Below are positions 54,220 to 63,269 of a DNA stretch of 64,000 nucleotides, one piece after another. Source of the stretch: an uncultured Alistipes sp. GTDB taxonomy: Bacteria; Bacteroidota; Bacteroidia; Bacteroidales; Rikenellaceae. Numbering within the stretch: the first letter of the stretch is position 1; each line of letters begins with the position of its first letter. The stretch is from assembly GCA_949283205.1 (NCBI GenBank), contig CASDSD010000039.1, positions 45,029-109,028 on the forward strand. The letters are read 5' to 3'. The notes under the pieces are model-generated. The model was given only the letters and a program-made list of their open reading frames with translations, had not been told where the DNA came from and searched no databases. A program made the translations under genes and the position numbers.

Positions 54220-55110
54220 CTACCGCAAATCGTATTCCGCTATGAGTTTTTCGATCTTCTTCATCAGGGGCTCCGTTGCCGGCACCAGGGGCAGGCGCAA
54301 CACGTTCTCTATGCGTCCCATCACGGCGAGCGCAGCCTTGATGCCCGTAGGGTTGCCCTGCTCGAAGAGGGCCCCTATGGCCTCGCGCAGGCGGCCCATG
54401 ATGGTCTCGGCACCGTCGAAGTCGCCCGCGGCGGCCAGATCCACCATGCGTGACACCATCTGCGGAAAGGCGTTCGCCGCAACCGATATCACGCCGTCGC
54501 CGCCGCGGCGCATCACCTCGAGCGTGAGGCTGTCGTCGCCCGAGATTACGCGGAACCCGTCGGGACGGTTGCGTATGATCTGCTCTATCTGGTCGATCTT
54601 GCCCGAGGCCTCCTTCACGGCGATGATATTTGGTTCGTCGGCCGCAAGGCGGCATGTGGTCTCGGCCGTCATGTTGACGCCCGTACGGCCCGGTATGTTG
54701 TAGAGGATCACGGGCACGGGTGACGCTTCGGCGATGGCGCGGAAGTGGCGGTAGAGTCCCTCCTGTGAGGGCTTGTTGTAGTATGGTGTGACGCTCAGAA
54801 TGGCATCTATGCCGCTCAGGTCGGTGTGCTCGACATACTCCACCACCTCGGCCGTACAGTTGCCGCCCAGACCGGCCACGAGGGGTACGCGCGAGGCTAC
54901 GCGCTGCTTAATGATGTTGAGTATGCGTCCTCGGTCCGTAGGCTTTATGGTGGGGGTCTCGGCCGTGGTGCCGAGGGCCACGATATAGTCTGTACCGCCG
55001 TCGATTATAGTGTCGATAAGGCTCTCCATAGCGGCGATGTCGTATGAGAGATCCTGCTTGAACGGTGTTATCAGGGCGACACCTGCGCCGCGGAATTTAC
55101 TCGTGTCCAT
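54220..55110 (-). CDS. dapA: 4-hydroxy-tetrahydrodipicolinate synthase
   Basis: Condenses pyruvate and aspartate semialdehyde in lysine/diaminopimelate synthesis. A 296-residue TIM barrel with GTTAETPT (47-54), Tyr137 in ILYNIPGRTG and the Schiff-base Lys166 in IAVKEASGK: all DapA active-site residues are present. The long open frame upstream of ATG 55110 is antisense to nothing real and overlaps ligA in another phase; ATG 55110 begins the conserved protein. It lies 35 bases downstream of ligA on the same strand. Confidence 0.96.
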   Translation of the reverse strand: MDTSKFRGAGVALITPFKQDLSYDIAAMESLIDTIIDGGTDYIVALGTTAETPTIKPTDRGRILNIIKQRVASRVPLVAGLGGNCTAEVVEYVEHTDLSGIDAILSVTPYYNKPSQEGLYRHFRAIAEASPVPVILYNIPGRTGVNMTAETTCRLAADEPNIIAVKEASGKIDQIEQIIRNRPDGFRVISGDDSLTLEVMRRGGDGVISVAANAFPQMVSRMVDLAAAGDFDGAETIMGRLREAIGALFEQGNPTGIKAALAVMGRIENVLRLPLVPATEPLMKKIEKLIAEYDLR

Positions 55111-55145
55111 ATCTCGTTTTCCTTTTGTTCGTTTTGTCGTGCCGC

Positions 55146-57254
55146 TTAAAACAGGGTTCCCTGCTGCGGCTGTGCGGGTGTGTTCTCGTCGGCAGCCTCT
55201 GCCGTATCGGTATGCTGCGTCTGCCCGGATGCGGGTGTGTCGGAGGCGGTGCCGCCGACCATGTTGTCGGCTATCATGCGGTAGAACTCCTCCTCCGAGA
55301 TGATCTTGATATTCAGTTTTTGCGCCTTCTGCAGCTTGGCGGGCCCGATCTTGTCGCCCGCCAGCAGGTAGGAGGTATTGGCGGATACGGCTGCGAGGTT
55401 CTTGCCTCCGTGCGCCTCGATCATGGCCTTGAGTTCGTCGCGCGAGTGGTCGCGGAACGTGCCCGAGATGACGATCGACAATCCGCGCAGCGCCTCCGAG
55501 GCGGGTGTCTGCTGCCGCGCCTCGAACTGCAGGCCCGCGGCGCGCAGCCGCTCTATTATGGCCCGGTTCTGTTCGTCGGCGAAGTAGTCGAGGATCGAGT
55601 CGGCGATCTTGTCGCCTACCTCTTCGGCCTCGATGAGCTCCTCGCGCGAGGCCGCCATCACGGCATCGAGCGAACGGAAGTGCGCGGCGAGATATTTGGC
55701 CGTCGTTTCGCCCACGAACCGTATGCCCAGGGCGAACAGGACGCGGTGGAACGGCACCTCTGTCGAGTGCCGTATGCTGTTTATGATATTCTCCGCCGAT
55801 TTCTCGCCGAGGCGGGGCAGTACGGCCAACTGCTCGGCCTTCAGGTCGTAGAGGTCGGCGATGCAGCCCACAAGGCCGTTCTCGAAGAGCAGCTCGACGG
55901 TCTCCTCGCCCAGCCCGTCGATGTTCATGGCCTTGCGGCGTATGAAGTGTATGATGCGTCCGAGTATCTGCGGCCGGCAATGGCTCTGGTTGGGACAGTA
56001 GTGCTTCGCCTCGCCCTCGTAGCGCACCAGCGGCGAGTGGCACTCGGGGCACTCGGTGATATACTCCAGCGGGCGGCTGTCGGCAGGTCGCTGCGCGAGG
56101 TCCACCCCCGTGATCTTGGGGATGATCTCGCCTCCCTTCTCGACATATACCATATCTCCCTCGCGCAGGTCGAGCGCCGCTATCTGGTCGGCATTGTGCA
56201 GCGTGGCGCGTTTTACGACGGTGCCGGCCAGCAGTACCGGCTCGAGGTTGGCCACGGGGGTAATGGCGCCCGTGCGTCCTACCTGGTATGTCACCTTGAG
56301 CAGGCGCGTGAGGGCCTGCTCGGCCTTGAACTTGTATGCCACGGCCCACTTCGGGGCCTTGGCCGTGAAGCCCAGGGCGCGGCGGTCGCTGAAGCGGTTT
56401 ACCTTTATCACCACGCCGTCGGTGGGGAACGGCAGCGCCTTGCGCGCGGTGTCCCAATAATTTATATATGCGTCGATCTGCTCGGTGTTGTGGCAGATGG
56501 CCATCTTGTCCGATATCTTGAATCCCCACCTGCGGGCCGCCTCGAGGCTTCCCCAGTGCGAGTCGTAGGGGAGATTGTCGCCCGCCAGCTGGTAGAGCGT
56601 GCAGTCGAGGCCGCGACGCGCCACCACCTGTGACGACTGCTGCTTGAGTGTTCCCGCGGCGGCGTTGCGCGGGTTGGCGAAGGGCGGCTCCATGTTGGCC
56701 TCGCGCTCGGCGTTCAGCCGGTCGAACGAGGCGTATGGCATGAGCACCTCGCCGCGTATCTCGAAGAAGTCGGGATAGTCCTCTCCGGTGAGTGTCAGAG
56801 GTACGGTGCGTATGGTGCGGACATTCTCCGTGACGTCGTCGCCGCGTGTGCCGTCGCCGCGCGTGACGGCGCGCAGCAGTGCCCCGTGCCGGTATGTAAG
56901 CGATATTGCCGTGCCGTCGAACTTCAGTTCGCAGACGAACTCCGATTCGCCGATCTCCTTCTGCACGCGGTCGATCCACTCGTGCAGCTCGTCGAGCGAG
57001 TAGGTATTGCTGAGCGAGAGCATGGGGAAGGCGTGCTGGACGCTTCGGAACTCGTTTGTGACGTCGCTGCCGACGCGCACCGTCGGGGAGTTGGGGTCTG
57101 CGAGTTCGGGGTGTGCGGCCTCGAGGTCCTGCAGTTCTCGCAGCATGGTGTCGAACTCGAAATCGGAGACGACGGGGTCGTTTTCGATATAATAGCGGTA
57201 ATTGCAGTAATTGAGACGCTGTCGGAGTTCCTTTATACGCTGCTCTTCTGTCAT
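55146..57254 (-). CDS. ligA: NAD-dependent DNA ligase
   Basis: Seals nicks in replication and repair using NAD+. A 702-residue protein. The Ia domain starts at the N-terminus (NYRYYIENDPVVSDFEFD). The adenylation Lys111 is in CELKFDGTAISLTY. The OB fold, the four-Cys zinc motif (CPECHSPLV...HYCPNQSHC), helix-hairpin-helix repeats and a C-terminal BRCT domain (LSIVISGTFRDHSRDELKA) follow in order. About 40 low-complexity residues follow the BRCT. ATG 57254 is preferred over an upstream start 13 codons earlier. Confidence 0.97.
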   Translation of the reverse strand: MTEEQRIKELRQRLNYCNYRYYIENDPVVSDFEFDTMLRELQDLEAAHPELADPNSPTVRVGSDVTNEFRSVQHAFPMLSLSNTYSLDELHEWIDRVQKEIGESEFVCELKFDGTAISLTYRHGALLRAVTRGDGTRGDDVTENVRTIRTVPLTLTGEDYPDFFEIRGEVLMPYASFDRLNAEREANMEPPFANPRNAAAGTLKQQSSQVVARRGLDCTLYQLAGDNLPYDSHWGSLEAARRWGFKISDKMAICHNTEQIDAYINYWDTARKALPFPTDGVVIKVNRFSDRRALGFTAKAPKWAVAYKFKAEQALTRLLKVTYQVGRTGAITPVANLEPVLLAGTVVKRATLHNADQIAALDLREGDMVYVEKGGEIIPKITGVDLAQRPADSRPLEYITECPECHSPLVRYEGEAKHYCPNQSHCRPQILGRIIHFIRRKAMNIDGLGEETVELLFENGLVGCIADLYDLKAEQLAVLPRLGEKSAENIINSIRHSTEVPFHRVLFALGIRFVGETTAKYLAAHFRSLDAVMAASREELIEAEEVGDKIADSILDYFADEQNRAIIERLRAAGLQFEARQQTPASEALRGLSIVISGTFRDHSRDELKAMIEAHGGKNLAAVSANTSYLLAGDKIGPAKLQKAQKLNIKIISEEEFYRMIADNMVGGTASDTPASGQTQHTDTAEAADENTPAQPQQGTLF

Positions 57255-57282
57255 AACGGGATAATAACGGCCTACGCCTTGC

Positions 57283-57290
57283 CAAAGGTA
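57283..57290 (-). promoter_or_regulatory. -7 element upstream of ligA
   Basis: The minus strand reads TACCTTTG, matching TAnnTTTG, 29 bases before the ligA start codon. The -33 partner is weak. Confidence 0.5.
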
Positions 57291-57397
57291 CATATTTTGT
57301 TCGGTTCGCGGCGGCGAAATAAAAAAAATAGAAAAAAAATATACATAAATAACGACGTATGTAATTTTTGTTTATACTTGCAGAAAATTTTGGAGAT

Positions 57398-57724
57398 ATG
57401 ACGCCAAACAGTACGAAAAAACGTTTAGTGACCAACATCCATAACCTTACCGCCGAGCAGCAGGAAGACCTGAAAACCCTTTATCCCAAAGGGTTTTCCG
57501 ATGTGATGATGCGTATCGACAAGCCCAACGGAGACTTTTTCTACGCTGTTCCCTACGAGACGGCCGACACCTATTATCTGGTCAAGATCGATGTCAAGAT
57601 CGACGATTCGGCAGCCGATGCCGCCGAGGACGACTACTACGATGACGACGAGATAAAGGGGGCGGACGAGATCCAGGACGACGGCGGATCGATGGGTGAC
57701 GATGAGGACGAGATGGATGACTAG
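57398..57724 (+). CDS. small acidic hypothetical protein
   Basis: A 108-residue protein with no signal peptide. Residues 1-75 form a compact alpha/beta-like stretch (LTAEQQEDLKTLYPKGFSD, then DFFYAVPYETADTYYLVKID). Residues 76-108 are almost only Asp, Glu and Gly. Conserved small acidic proteins of this kind occur next to purA in Bacteroidetes; I do not know a function. ATG 57398 is taken, with TATACTTG (one mismatch to the -7 consensus) about 18 bases upstream. A good terminator follows. Confidence 0.75.
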   Translation: MTPNSTKKRLVTNIHNLTAEQQEDLKTLYPKGFSDVMMRIDKPNGDFFYAVPYETADTYYLVKIDVKIDDSAADAAEDDYYDDDEIKGADEIQDDGGSMGDDEDEMDD

Positions 57725-57741
57725 TCGCGGATCAAGTCGAG

Positions 57742-57779
57742 ATAAGAGAGGATCGAAACACGGTTCTCTCTTATTTTTT
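57742..57779 (+). terminator. terminator after the small acidic protein gene
   Basis: ATAAGAGAG (57742-57750) pairs with CTCTCTTAT (57766-57774), followed by TTTTTG. It separates the small gene from purA. Confidence 0.82.
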
Positions 57780-57899
57780 GTCCCTGCGGGCGGGCGGGGC
57801 CGCCGTGCGTGCGGCATCGGTGCGCATGGTGGCGGCGCAGGTGCAGAACATGTTGATAAAATATTGCGCCTCAAGGGCGGCGGGTTCGGAAAAAATAGC

Positions 57900-57907
57900 T
57901 ATCTTTG
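57900..57907 (+). promoter_or_regulatory. -7 element upstream of purA
   Basis: TATCTTTG, 40 bases before the purA start. No convincing -33 TTTG is present at 19-21 bases. Confidence 0.6.
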
Positions 57908-57946
57908 AAAGCAAAAAACGTCTTTTGCATATAATTACAAGGTATA

Positions 57947-59212
57947 ATGAAAAAAGTAGACGTAGTTCTCGGATTACAGTGGGGCGACGAAGGCAAGGGC
58001 AAGGTTGTGGATGTCCTGACCCCTTCATATAAGGTTATCGCCCGTTTTCAGGGCGGTCCCAATGCCGGACACTCGCTCCATTTCGGCGATACGAGTTTCG
58101 TTTTGCACACCGTTCCGTCGGGTATTTTCCGCGACGGCTCGGTAAATATCATCGGCAACGGCGTGGTGGTCGATCCGGTCATCCTGGCCAAGGAGATCGC
58201 CGACATCGAGGCGCATGGCGTCGATGTCAAGAGCCGTCTGCTCATATCGAAGAAGGCGCATATCATCCTGCCGACGCACCGCATACTCGATGCGGCGAGC
58301 GAGGCCGCAAAGGGCAAGTCGAAGATCGGCTCGACGCTCAAGGGCATAGGCCCCACCTATATGGACAAGACGGGCCGTAACGGCCTGCGCTTCGGCGACG
58401 TGCTGGCGCCCGACTTCAAGGCGCGTTACGAGCGCCTGAAGAACAAGCATGTCGAGATGCTGCGTCAGTATGATTTCCAATACGACATAGCCGAGTATGA
58501 GAAGACGTGGATGGAGGGCATAGAGTTCCTCCGCGGCTACCGTTTCGTCGACAGCGAGCAGACCGTCAACGACTACATCGCCGCCGGCGAGGGTATCCTG
58601 GCCGAGGGTGCGCAGGGATCGATGCTCGACGTGGATTTCGGTACATATCCCTTCGTGACCTCGTCGAATACGGTGTGTGCGGGTGTCTGCACGGGCCTGG
58701 GCGTTGCTCCCACGAAGATCGGCGACGTGTACGGTATCTTCAAGGCATACTGTACGCGTGTGGGCAGCGGCCCCTTCCCCACGGAGCTTTTCGATGAGGT
58801 GGGCGAGACGCTGCGCCAGGTGGGCCACGAGTTCGGCGCCACGACGGGACGTCCCCGCCGCTGCGGCTGGCTCGACATGGTGGCGCTGAAGTACGCCGTC
58901 ATGATAAACGGCGTGACGGGCCTTATCATGATGAAGGCCGACGTGATGAACGATTTCGACACCATCAAGGTGGCAACCTCTTACCGTATCGGGGGCGTTG
59001 AGACCAAGGTCTTCCCCTATGAGGCGACGGAGGACCTGGAGCCGGTATATACCGAGTTCAAGGGGTGGAAGTGCGATATCTGCCACGTGCGCCGCTATGA
59101 GGATTTCCCCGCCGAGTTCAAGGCATACGTCGAGTTTATCGAGCGCGAGACGGGCGTTCACGTCAAGATCATCTCGGTGGGTCCCGACCGCGACGATACC
59201 ATCGTAAGGTAG
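57947..59212 (+). CDS. purA: adenylosuccinate synthetase
   Basis: Converts IMP and aspartate, with GTP, to adenylosuccinate in AMP synthesis. A 421-residue protein with the GTP-binding GLQWGDEGKGKVVD at the N-terminus (Asp and His catalytic residues in GDEGKGK and NAGHSL). GPTYMDKTGRNGLRF near 130, EGAQGSMLDVDFGTYPFVT near 222 and GATTGRPRRCGWLD near 300 follow, all family signatures. The following hydrolase gene starts 6 bases after the stop, so they share a transcript. Confidence 0.97.
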   Translation: MKKVDVVLGLQWGDEGKGKVVDVLTPSYKVIARFQGGPNAGHSLHFGDTSFVLHTVPSGIFRDGSVNIIGNGVVVDPVILAKEIADIEAHGVDVKSRLLISKKAHIILPTHRILDAASEAAKGKSKIGSTLKGIGPTYMDKTGRNGLRFGDVLAPDFKARYERLKNKHVEMLRQYDFQYDIAEYEKTWMEGIEFLRGYRFVDSEQTVNDYIAAGEGILAEGAQGSMLDVDFGTYPFVTSSNTVCAGVCTGLGVAPTKIGDVYGIFKAYCTRVGSGPFPTELFDEVGETLRQVGHEFGATTGRPRRCGWLDMVALKYAVMINGVTGLIMMKADVMNDFDTIKVATSYRIGGVETKVFPYEATEDLEPVYTEFKGWKCDICHVRRYEDFPAEFKAYVEFIERETGVHVKIISVGPDRDDTIVR

Positions 59213-59218
59213 GCGGCG

Positions 59219-60463
59219 ATGTCGTTGCCCGGGTGGATAATGTGCCTGCTGTTGCTGCTGCCGGCATCTCTGGAGGCGCGTGGCGGCGGCCTGCGGCGGC
59301 ATCTGCCGCGCAGGGCATGCGACTTTGTAAACTCGATAGGCGTGAATACCCATTTCGGGTATTACGATACGACGTACGGCCTCTATGAGAAGGTGTTACG
59401 TCCGCGCCTGCTGGAGCTGGGCGTGAAACATATCCGCGACGGCACGTTCAATGCCGACGTTGCGCGCAAGTACCGCGAGGTGGGGCAGGCGGGCATACGC
59501 CTGCTGCTGATAACCTCGGCGGAGCATGTGGCCGGGCAGGCCGAGGCCATAGGACCCATGCTGTGGGGTGTGGAGGCCGTGAACGAACCCGACGGCCGTG
59601 GCGGCGAGTGGGTCGATGCGGCCCGAACGGAGCAGCGGCGGCTCTATGAAACGGTCAAGGGCGGCGCCGCGACGCGGCACCTTGCCGTTGTAGGCGTGTC
59701 GCTGGCAAACATAAGGGACAACCCGGCACGTCTGGGCGATGTGTCGCAGTGGATGGACTACGGGGGCATGCACCCCTATGCGGCGGGACAATATCCCTCG
59801 CGCCATTGGGGGTGGGGCATGTCGATGGAGGCGGCGCTGAATGAGGCGCGCAGGGTGAGCGGTGAGAGGCCGCTTCTGGCGACCGAGTGCGGCTACCATA
59901 ACAAGGAAGACAATTCCAACCACCCGGGCGTGAGCGAACGTGCTGCGGCGATATATCACCTGCACCTCTTCTTCATCTATTTCAACCGGGGTGTGGAGCG
60001 GTGCTACAAATACGAGTTCCTGGACCTGCGTCCCGATGACGGCATGACCGACATGGAGTGTCACTTCGGGCTGGTGCGGGCCGACGGTACGGTCAAGCCG
60101 TCGTTTACGGCCATACGGAACCTGCTGCGGATATTGTCGGATGACGATGCCGGGCACAGATGCCGGCCGCTGGAGGTCGGGGTAGAGGCGCCAGAGGGTG
60201 TCACGGTGCGGACAACGCTGTTGCAGAAGAGCGACGGGCGGTGGTACCTGGCTCTGATGCGCGAAGGTGTGGCGTATGACCTGACGCGCCGGGAGGATGT
60301 GACGGTCGAGCCTGTCGACGTTGTCGTGCGCACGGGGCGGCGGCTCGCGGTGCGTGCCTACGTGCCTAATGAATCGGACGTGGCGGTTGCCGACTACGGC
60401 CGTACGGAGTGCGTTACGGTGCCGCTGGGCGCCGAGGTGCAGATCCTCGAGTTGAGCCGTTGA
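59219..60463 (+). CDS. putative exported glycoside hydrolase (clan GH-A-like TIM barrel)
   Basis: A 414-residue protein with a signal peptide (hydrophobic LPGWIMCLLLLLPASLEA). The barrel begins with NSIGVNTHFGYYDTTYG. Two Glu residues lie where clan GH-A enzymes have the acid/base and nucleophile: Glu123 in GVEAVNEPDG (the NEP motif) and Glu223 in LLATECGYHN, 100 residues apart. C-terminal residues 320-414 look like a beta-sandwich. The exact family and substrate are not recognisable. Its close coupling to purA (6 bases) is functionally unexpected. Confidence 0.76.
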   Translation: MSLPGWIMCLLLLLPASLEARGGGLRRHLPRRACDFVNSIGVNTHFGYYDTTYGLYEKVLRPRLLELGVKHIRDGTFNADVARKYREVGQAGIRLLLITSAEHVAGQAEAIGPMLWGVEAVNEPDGRGGEWVDAARTEQRRLYETVKGGAATRHLAVVGVSLANIRDNPARLGDVSQWMDYGGMHPYAAGQYPSRHWGWGMSMEAALNEARRVSGERPLLATECGYHNKEDNSNHPGVSERAAAIYHLHLFFIYFNRGVERCYKYEFLDLRPDDGMTDMECHFGLVRADGTVKPSFTAIRNLLRILSDDDAGHRCRPLEVGVEAPEGVTVRTTLLQKSDGRWYLALMREGVAYDLTRREDVTVEPVDVVVRTGRRLAVRAYVPNESDVAVADYGRTECVTVPLGAEVQILELSR

Positions 60464-60642
60464 TCGGGGGCGGCCGGTCGATATTGGGACCGGTGTCGTG
60501 CGGATGCGTGGGCTGATGCCGATCAGTGGTGCGGACCGGTCATGAGTTGACGTCCGGTCATAAACAGAAAAGAAAAAAGTAAACGGGCTGCGGCCGCAGG
60601 GCCCTGCCCCGAATACCCGAATAAACTAAACATTTATAACCA
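60464..60642. other. intergenic region before the etf operon
   Basis: 179 bases with no ORF I can support and no clean TAnnTTTG element. Two ACCGGTC/GTCCGGTC segments occur at about 60534-60557. The last 40 bases are A-rich, as expected for a leader of a well-expressed gene. Confidence 0.35.
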
Positions 60643-61521
60643 ATGAACAAAGCATTGAAAATCGTTGTTCTGGCCAAGCAGGTGCCCGATACCCGCAATG
60701 TGGGTAAGGATGCCATGACTCCCGAGGGTACGGTGAATCGTGCGGCGCTGCCGGCCATTTTCAACCCCGAAGATCTGAATGCCCTCGAGTTGGCATTGCG
60801 CCTCAAGGAGCAGCGTCCCGGATCGACGGTGCATATCCTGACCATGGGTCCGTTCCGTGCCGCCGACATCATCCGTGAGGCGATGTTCCGCGGTGCCGAC
60901 GGAGGCTATCTGCTCACCGACCGCAAGTTTGCGGGTTCGGACACGCTGGCTACGTCGTATGCCTTGTCGTGCGCCCTGCGCAAGGTCGGCTATGACCTTA
61001 TCGTTGCTGGCCGTCAGGCTATCGACGGCGATACGGCGCAGGTAGGCCCGCAGGTGGCCGAGAAGCTGGGGCTGCCGCAGGTGACCTATGTCGAGGAGAT
61101 CGAGCGTGTGGATGAGGGGTCGCTTGTAATACGCCGCCGTCTGGAGCACGGCAGCGAGGTTGTGGAGTGCCCCATGCCTGCCGTCATCACGGTCAACTCG
61201 TCGGCGCCGGCCGTGCGTCCCAAGAACGCCCGCCGCGTCATGAAGTACAAGTATGCGATGATCCCCACCGAGATTGCCGCGGCGCCCGATTCGGAGCAGG
61301 CGCGCATGGTGGCGGCGCACGACTATCTGCAGATTACCGAGCTGACGGTTGCCGACATCGACACCGACGAGAACCAGCTCGGGTTCGCAGGCTCGCCCAC
61401 GAAGGTGAAGAAGATCGAGAACATCGTCTTCCAGGCCAAGGAGGCGAAGCGCCTGACGGGTGCCGACGCCGATATAAATGAACTGATGGTGGAACTTATT
61501 GCGAGCCATACGCTCGGTTAA
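60643..61521 (+). CDS. etfB: electron transfer flavoprotein, beta subunit
   Basis: The small, AMP-binding subunit of ETF, which passes electrons from acyl-CoA dehydrogenases to the respiratory chain. A 292-residue protein with KIVVLAKQVPDTRNV at the N-terminus, the ALELALRLKEQ segment, and AGRQAIDGDTAQVGPQVAE near 126-144 (the ETF-beta recognition signature). It is somewhat longer than mitochondrial ETF-beta (about 255). It is the first gene of an etfB-etfA-x-acd operon. Confidence 0.95.
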   Translation: MNKALKIVVLAKQVPDTRNVGKDAMTPEGTVNRAALPAIFNPEDLNALELALRLKEQRPGSTVHILTMGPFRAADIIREAMFRGADGGYLLTDRKFAGSDTLATSYALSCALRKVGYDLIVAGRQAIDGDTAQVGPQVAEKLGLPQVTYVEEIERVDEGSLVIRRRLEHGSEVVECPMPAVITVNSSAPAVRPKNARRVMKYKYAMIPTEIAAAPDSEQARMVAAHDYLQITELTVADIDTDENQLGFAGSPTKVKKIENIVFQAKEAKRLTGADADINELMVELIASHTLG

Positions 61522-61524
61522 TCG

Positions 61525-61532
61525 AAGGAGGT
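61525..61532 (+). promoter_or_regulatory. strong Shine-Dalgarno site for etfA
   Basis: AAGGAGGT, a perfect anti-16S match, 3 bases upstream of the etfA ATG (61536), i.e. spacing of about 7 from the GGAGG core. It stands out because nearly all other genes in this window lack any Shine-Dalgarno sequence. Confidence 0.8.
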
Positions 61533-61535
61533 AGT

Positions 61536-62555
61536 ATGAATAACGTATTCGTATATATAGAACTCGAAAACGGCGCTGTCGCCGACGTGAGCCTCGAGCT
61601 GCTCACCAAGGGACGCGAGCTGGCCGACCGCCTGGGCGTGAAGCTCGAGGCCGTGGCCATGGGCGAGAACCTCGCCGGCATGGATAAGGAGTTGGCCAAG
61701 TATGGTGCCGATACGGTGTGGGTTGCCGATGACAAGATCTTCGCACCGTTCCGCACGCTGCCGCATACGTCGGTGCTGTGCGGCCTGATCGAGGCCGAGC
61801 AGCCGCAGATCGTTCTCTTCGGCGCTACGCCCGTAGGGCGCGACTTCGCGCCGCGCGTATCGTCGGCGCTGCACAGCGGCCTTACGGCCGACTGTACGCA
61901 GCTCGAGATCGGCGACCACAAGGATGCCAAGACGGGCAAGGAGTACAAGGACCTGCTCTACCAGATACGTCCCGCCTTCGGCGGCAACATCATCGCCACG
62001 ATCGTCAACCCGGACCACCGTCCGCAGATGGCTACGGTGCGTGAGGGCGTTATGCGCAAGGCCGAGGCTGCCGTGCCCGCCGCAGGCGAGGTGAAGCAGA
62101 TCGCATGGAAGGAGTACCTGAAGGACAGCGACCTCGCGGTGACGATTATCGACCGTCAGATCGAGAAGCGCAAGATCAATATCAAGGGCGCGAGCGTGAT
62201 CGTTGCCGGCGGCTACGGCATGGGCTCGAAGGAGAACTTCAAGCTGGTGCACGAGCTGGCCGAGGTGCTGGGTGCCGAGGTGGGCGCAAGCCGCGCCGCC
62301 GTCGATGCCGGTTTCACGGACCATGCGCGTCAGGTCGGGCAGACGGGTGTCACGGTACGTCCGAAGCTCTATATCGCCTGCGGTATCTCGGGACAGATAC
62401 AGCACACGGCGGGCATGGACCAGTCGTCGATGATAATCTCTATCAACACCGATCCCGAGGCGCCGATCAACAAGATCGCCGACTACGCCATCACGGGTGA
62501 CGTGAACGAGGTTATACCCAAGATGATCAAATATTACAAGCAAAATTCCAAGTAG
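61536..62555 (+). CDS. etfA: electron transfer flavoprotein, alpha subunit
   Basis: The FAD-binding subunit of ETF. A 339-residue protein. The C-terminal FAD domain includes GASVIVAGGYGMGSKENF (near 208), GASRAAVDAGFTDHARQVGQTG (near 250-270) and LYIACGISGQIQHTAGM followed by NTDPEAPINKIADYAITGD, all diagnostic. It follows etfB by 14 bases with an unusually good ribosome-binding site. The order with an acyl-CoA dehydrogenase downstream points to fatty-acid or branched-chain acyl-CoA oxidation or reduction. Confidence 0.96.
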   Translation: MNNVFVYIELENGAVADVSLELLTKGRELADRLGVKLEAVAMGENLAGMDKELAKYGADTVWVADDKIFAPFRTLPHTSVLCGLIEAEQPQIVLFGATPVGRDFAPRVSSALHSGLTADCTQLEIGDHKDAKTGKEYKDLLYQIRPAFGGNIIATIVNPDHRPQMATVREGVMRKAEAAVPAAGEVKQIAWKEYLKDSDLAVTIIDRQIEKRKINIKGASVIVAGGYGMGSKENFKLVHELAEVLGAEVGASRAAVDAGFTDHARQVGQTGVTVRPKLYIACGISGQIQHTAGMDQSSMIISINTDPEAPINKIADYAITGDVNEVIPKMIKYYKQNSK

Positions 62556-62557
62556 CG

Positions 62558-63238
62558 ATGCCGCGTTTGCTTTCGTTCATAGCAGTCCTGTTGAGCCTGT
62601 TGCCTGCCGCCGCCCAGCGTGTGGCAAGCATCGAGTGCGGTTTCGGGGAGTATCGTCCGCTGCTGTCGGCGGCGGGATTCGAGGCCTACGCCTTCGACCT
62701 GAGGGATTTCCTGAAGGGTGAGGGCCGCTATGACGTTACCTTCCGCGTGCGCGAGTATGCCGCTGGCAGCCAGATCGACTCGACGGATTATGTATTGGGC
62801 GAGAATAAGACTCTCTTGACGGATTATCCCGAGGAGCAGCGCTCCGACGTCTTCTCCGACGAGGCGGGTGTCGTGTCGCGTGCCGAGAAGCTGGTGGCGG
62901 GGTGTTACCCCTCGAAGGCGGATTCGATTGCGACATGGATGGTCGAGCTGCAGGATGTGGCGCAGATGTACCCGCGTCTGCCGTTGCGGAACATTGCGGT
63001 CGAGGGGACACCGCGATACCACTACATATCGCGTCCGTTCGAGACTGTGGATGGCGTGATGCCAGGGGAGTTCATCCCGTTGATCTTTTTCGGCTCGATG
63101 TGGTATGACGCCGAGTATGGTGTCTACCGTTTCTGCGGCGAGAGCGAGATAGCGCCCGACCTGTCGAGCGAGATTGTGAGCCACGTGCCGCATTTCTACG
63201 TGATGGGCGTCGTATTCACGCCGGTGAAGGAAGAGTAA
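62558..63238 (+). CDS. exported hypothetical protein (DUF5041-like) in the etf operon
   Basis: A 226-residue protein with signal peptide (LLSFIAVLLSLLPAAAQ). Middle segments are VLGENKTLLTDYPEEQRSD and KSDSIATWMVELQDVAQMY-like text, and it ends SHVPHFYVMGVVFTP. I believe it belongs to DUF5041, which sits between etfA and the acyl-CoA dehydrogenase in several Bacteroidetes; this is from memory and unverified. Its 2-base spacing from etfA shows co-transcription, yet it is exported while its neighbours are cytoplasmic, so the link is obscure. Confidence 0.65.
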   Translation: MPRLLSFIAVLLSLLPAAAQRVASIECGFGEYRPLLSAAGFEAYAFDLRDFLKGEGRYDVTFRVREYAAGSQIDSTDYVLGENKTLLTDYPEEQRSDVFSDEAGVVSRAEKLVAGCYPSKADSIATWMVELQDVAQMYPRLPLRNIAVEGTPRYHYISRPFETVDGVMPGEFIPLIFFGSMWYDAEYGVYRFCGESEIAPDLSSEIVSHVPHFYVMGVVFTPVKEE

Positions 63239-63269
63239 ATGCAAAGAAAAAACAAAACGAAACATAATT

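Noticed and set aside
55111-57438. In-frame extension upstream of dapA giving a 1,072-codon frame
   Set aside because: The extra sequence overlaps ligA in another phase and is Arg/Pro-rich without any motif. DapA homologues begin at the ATG at 55110.
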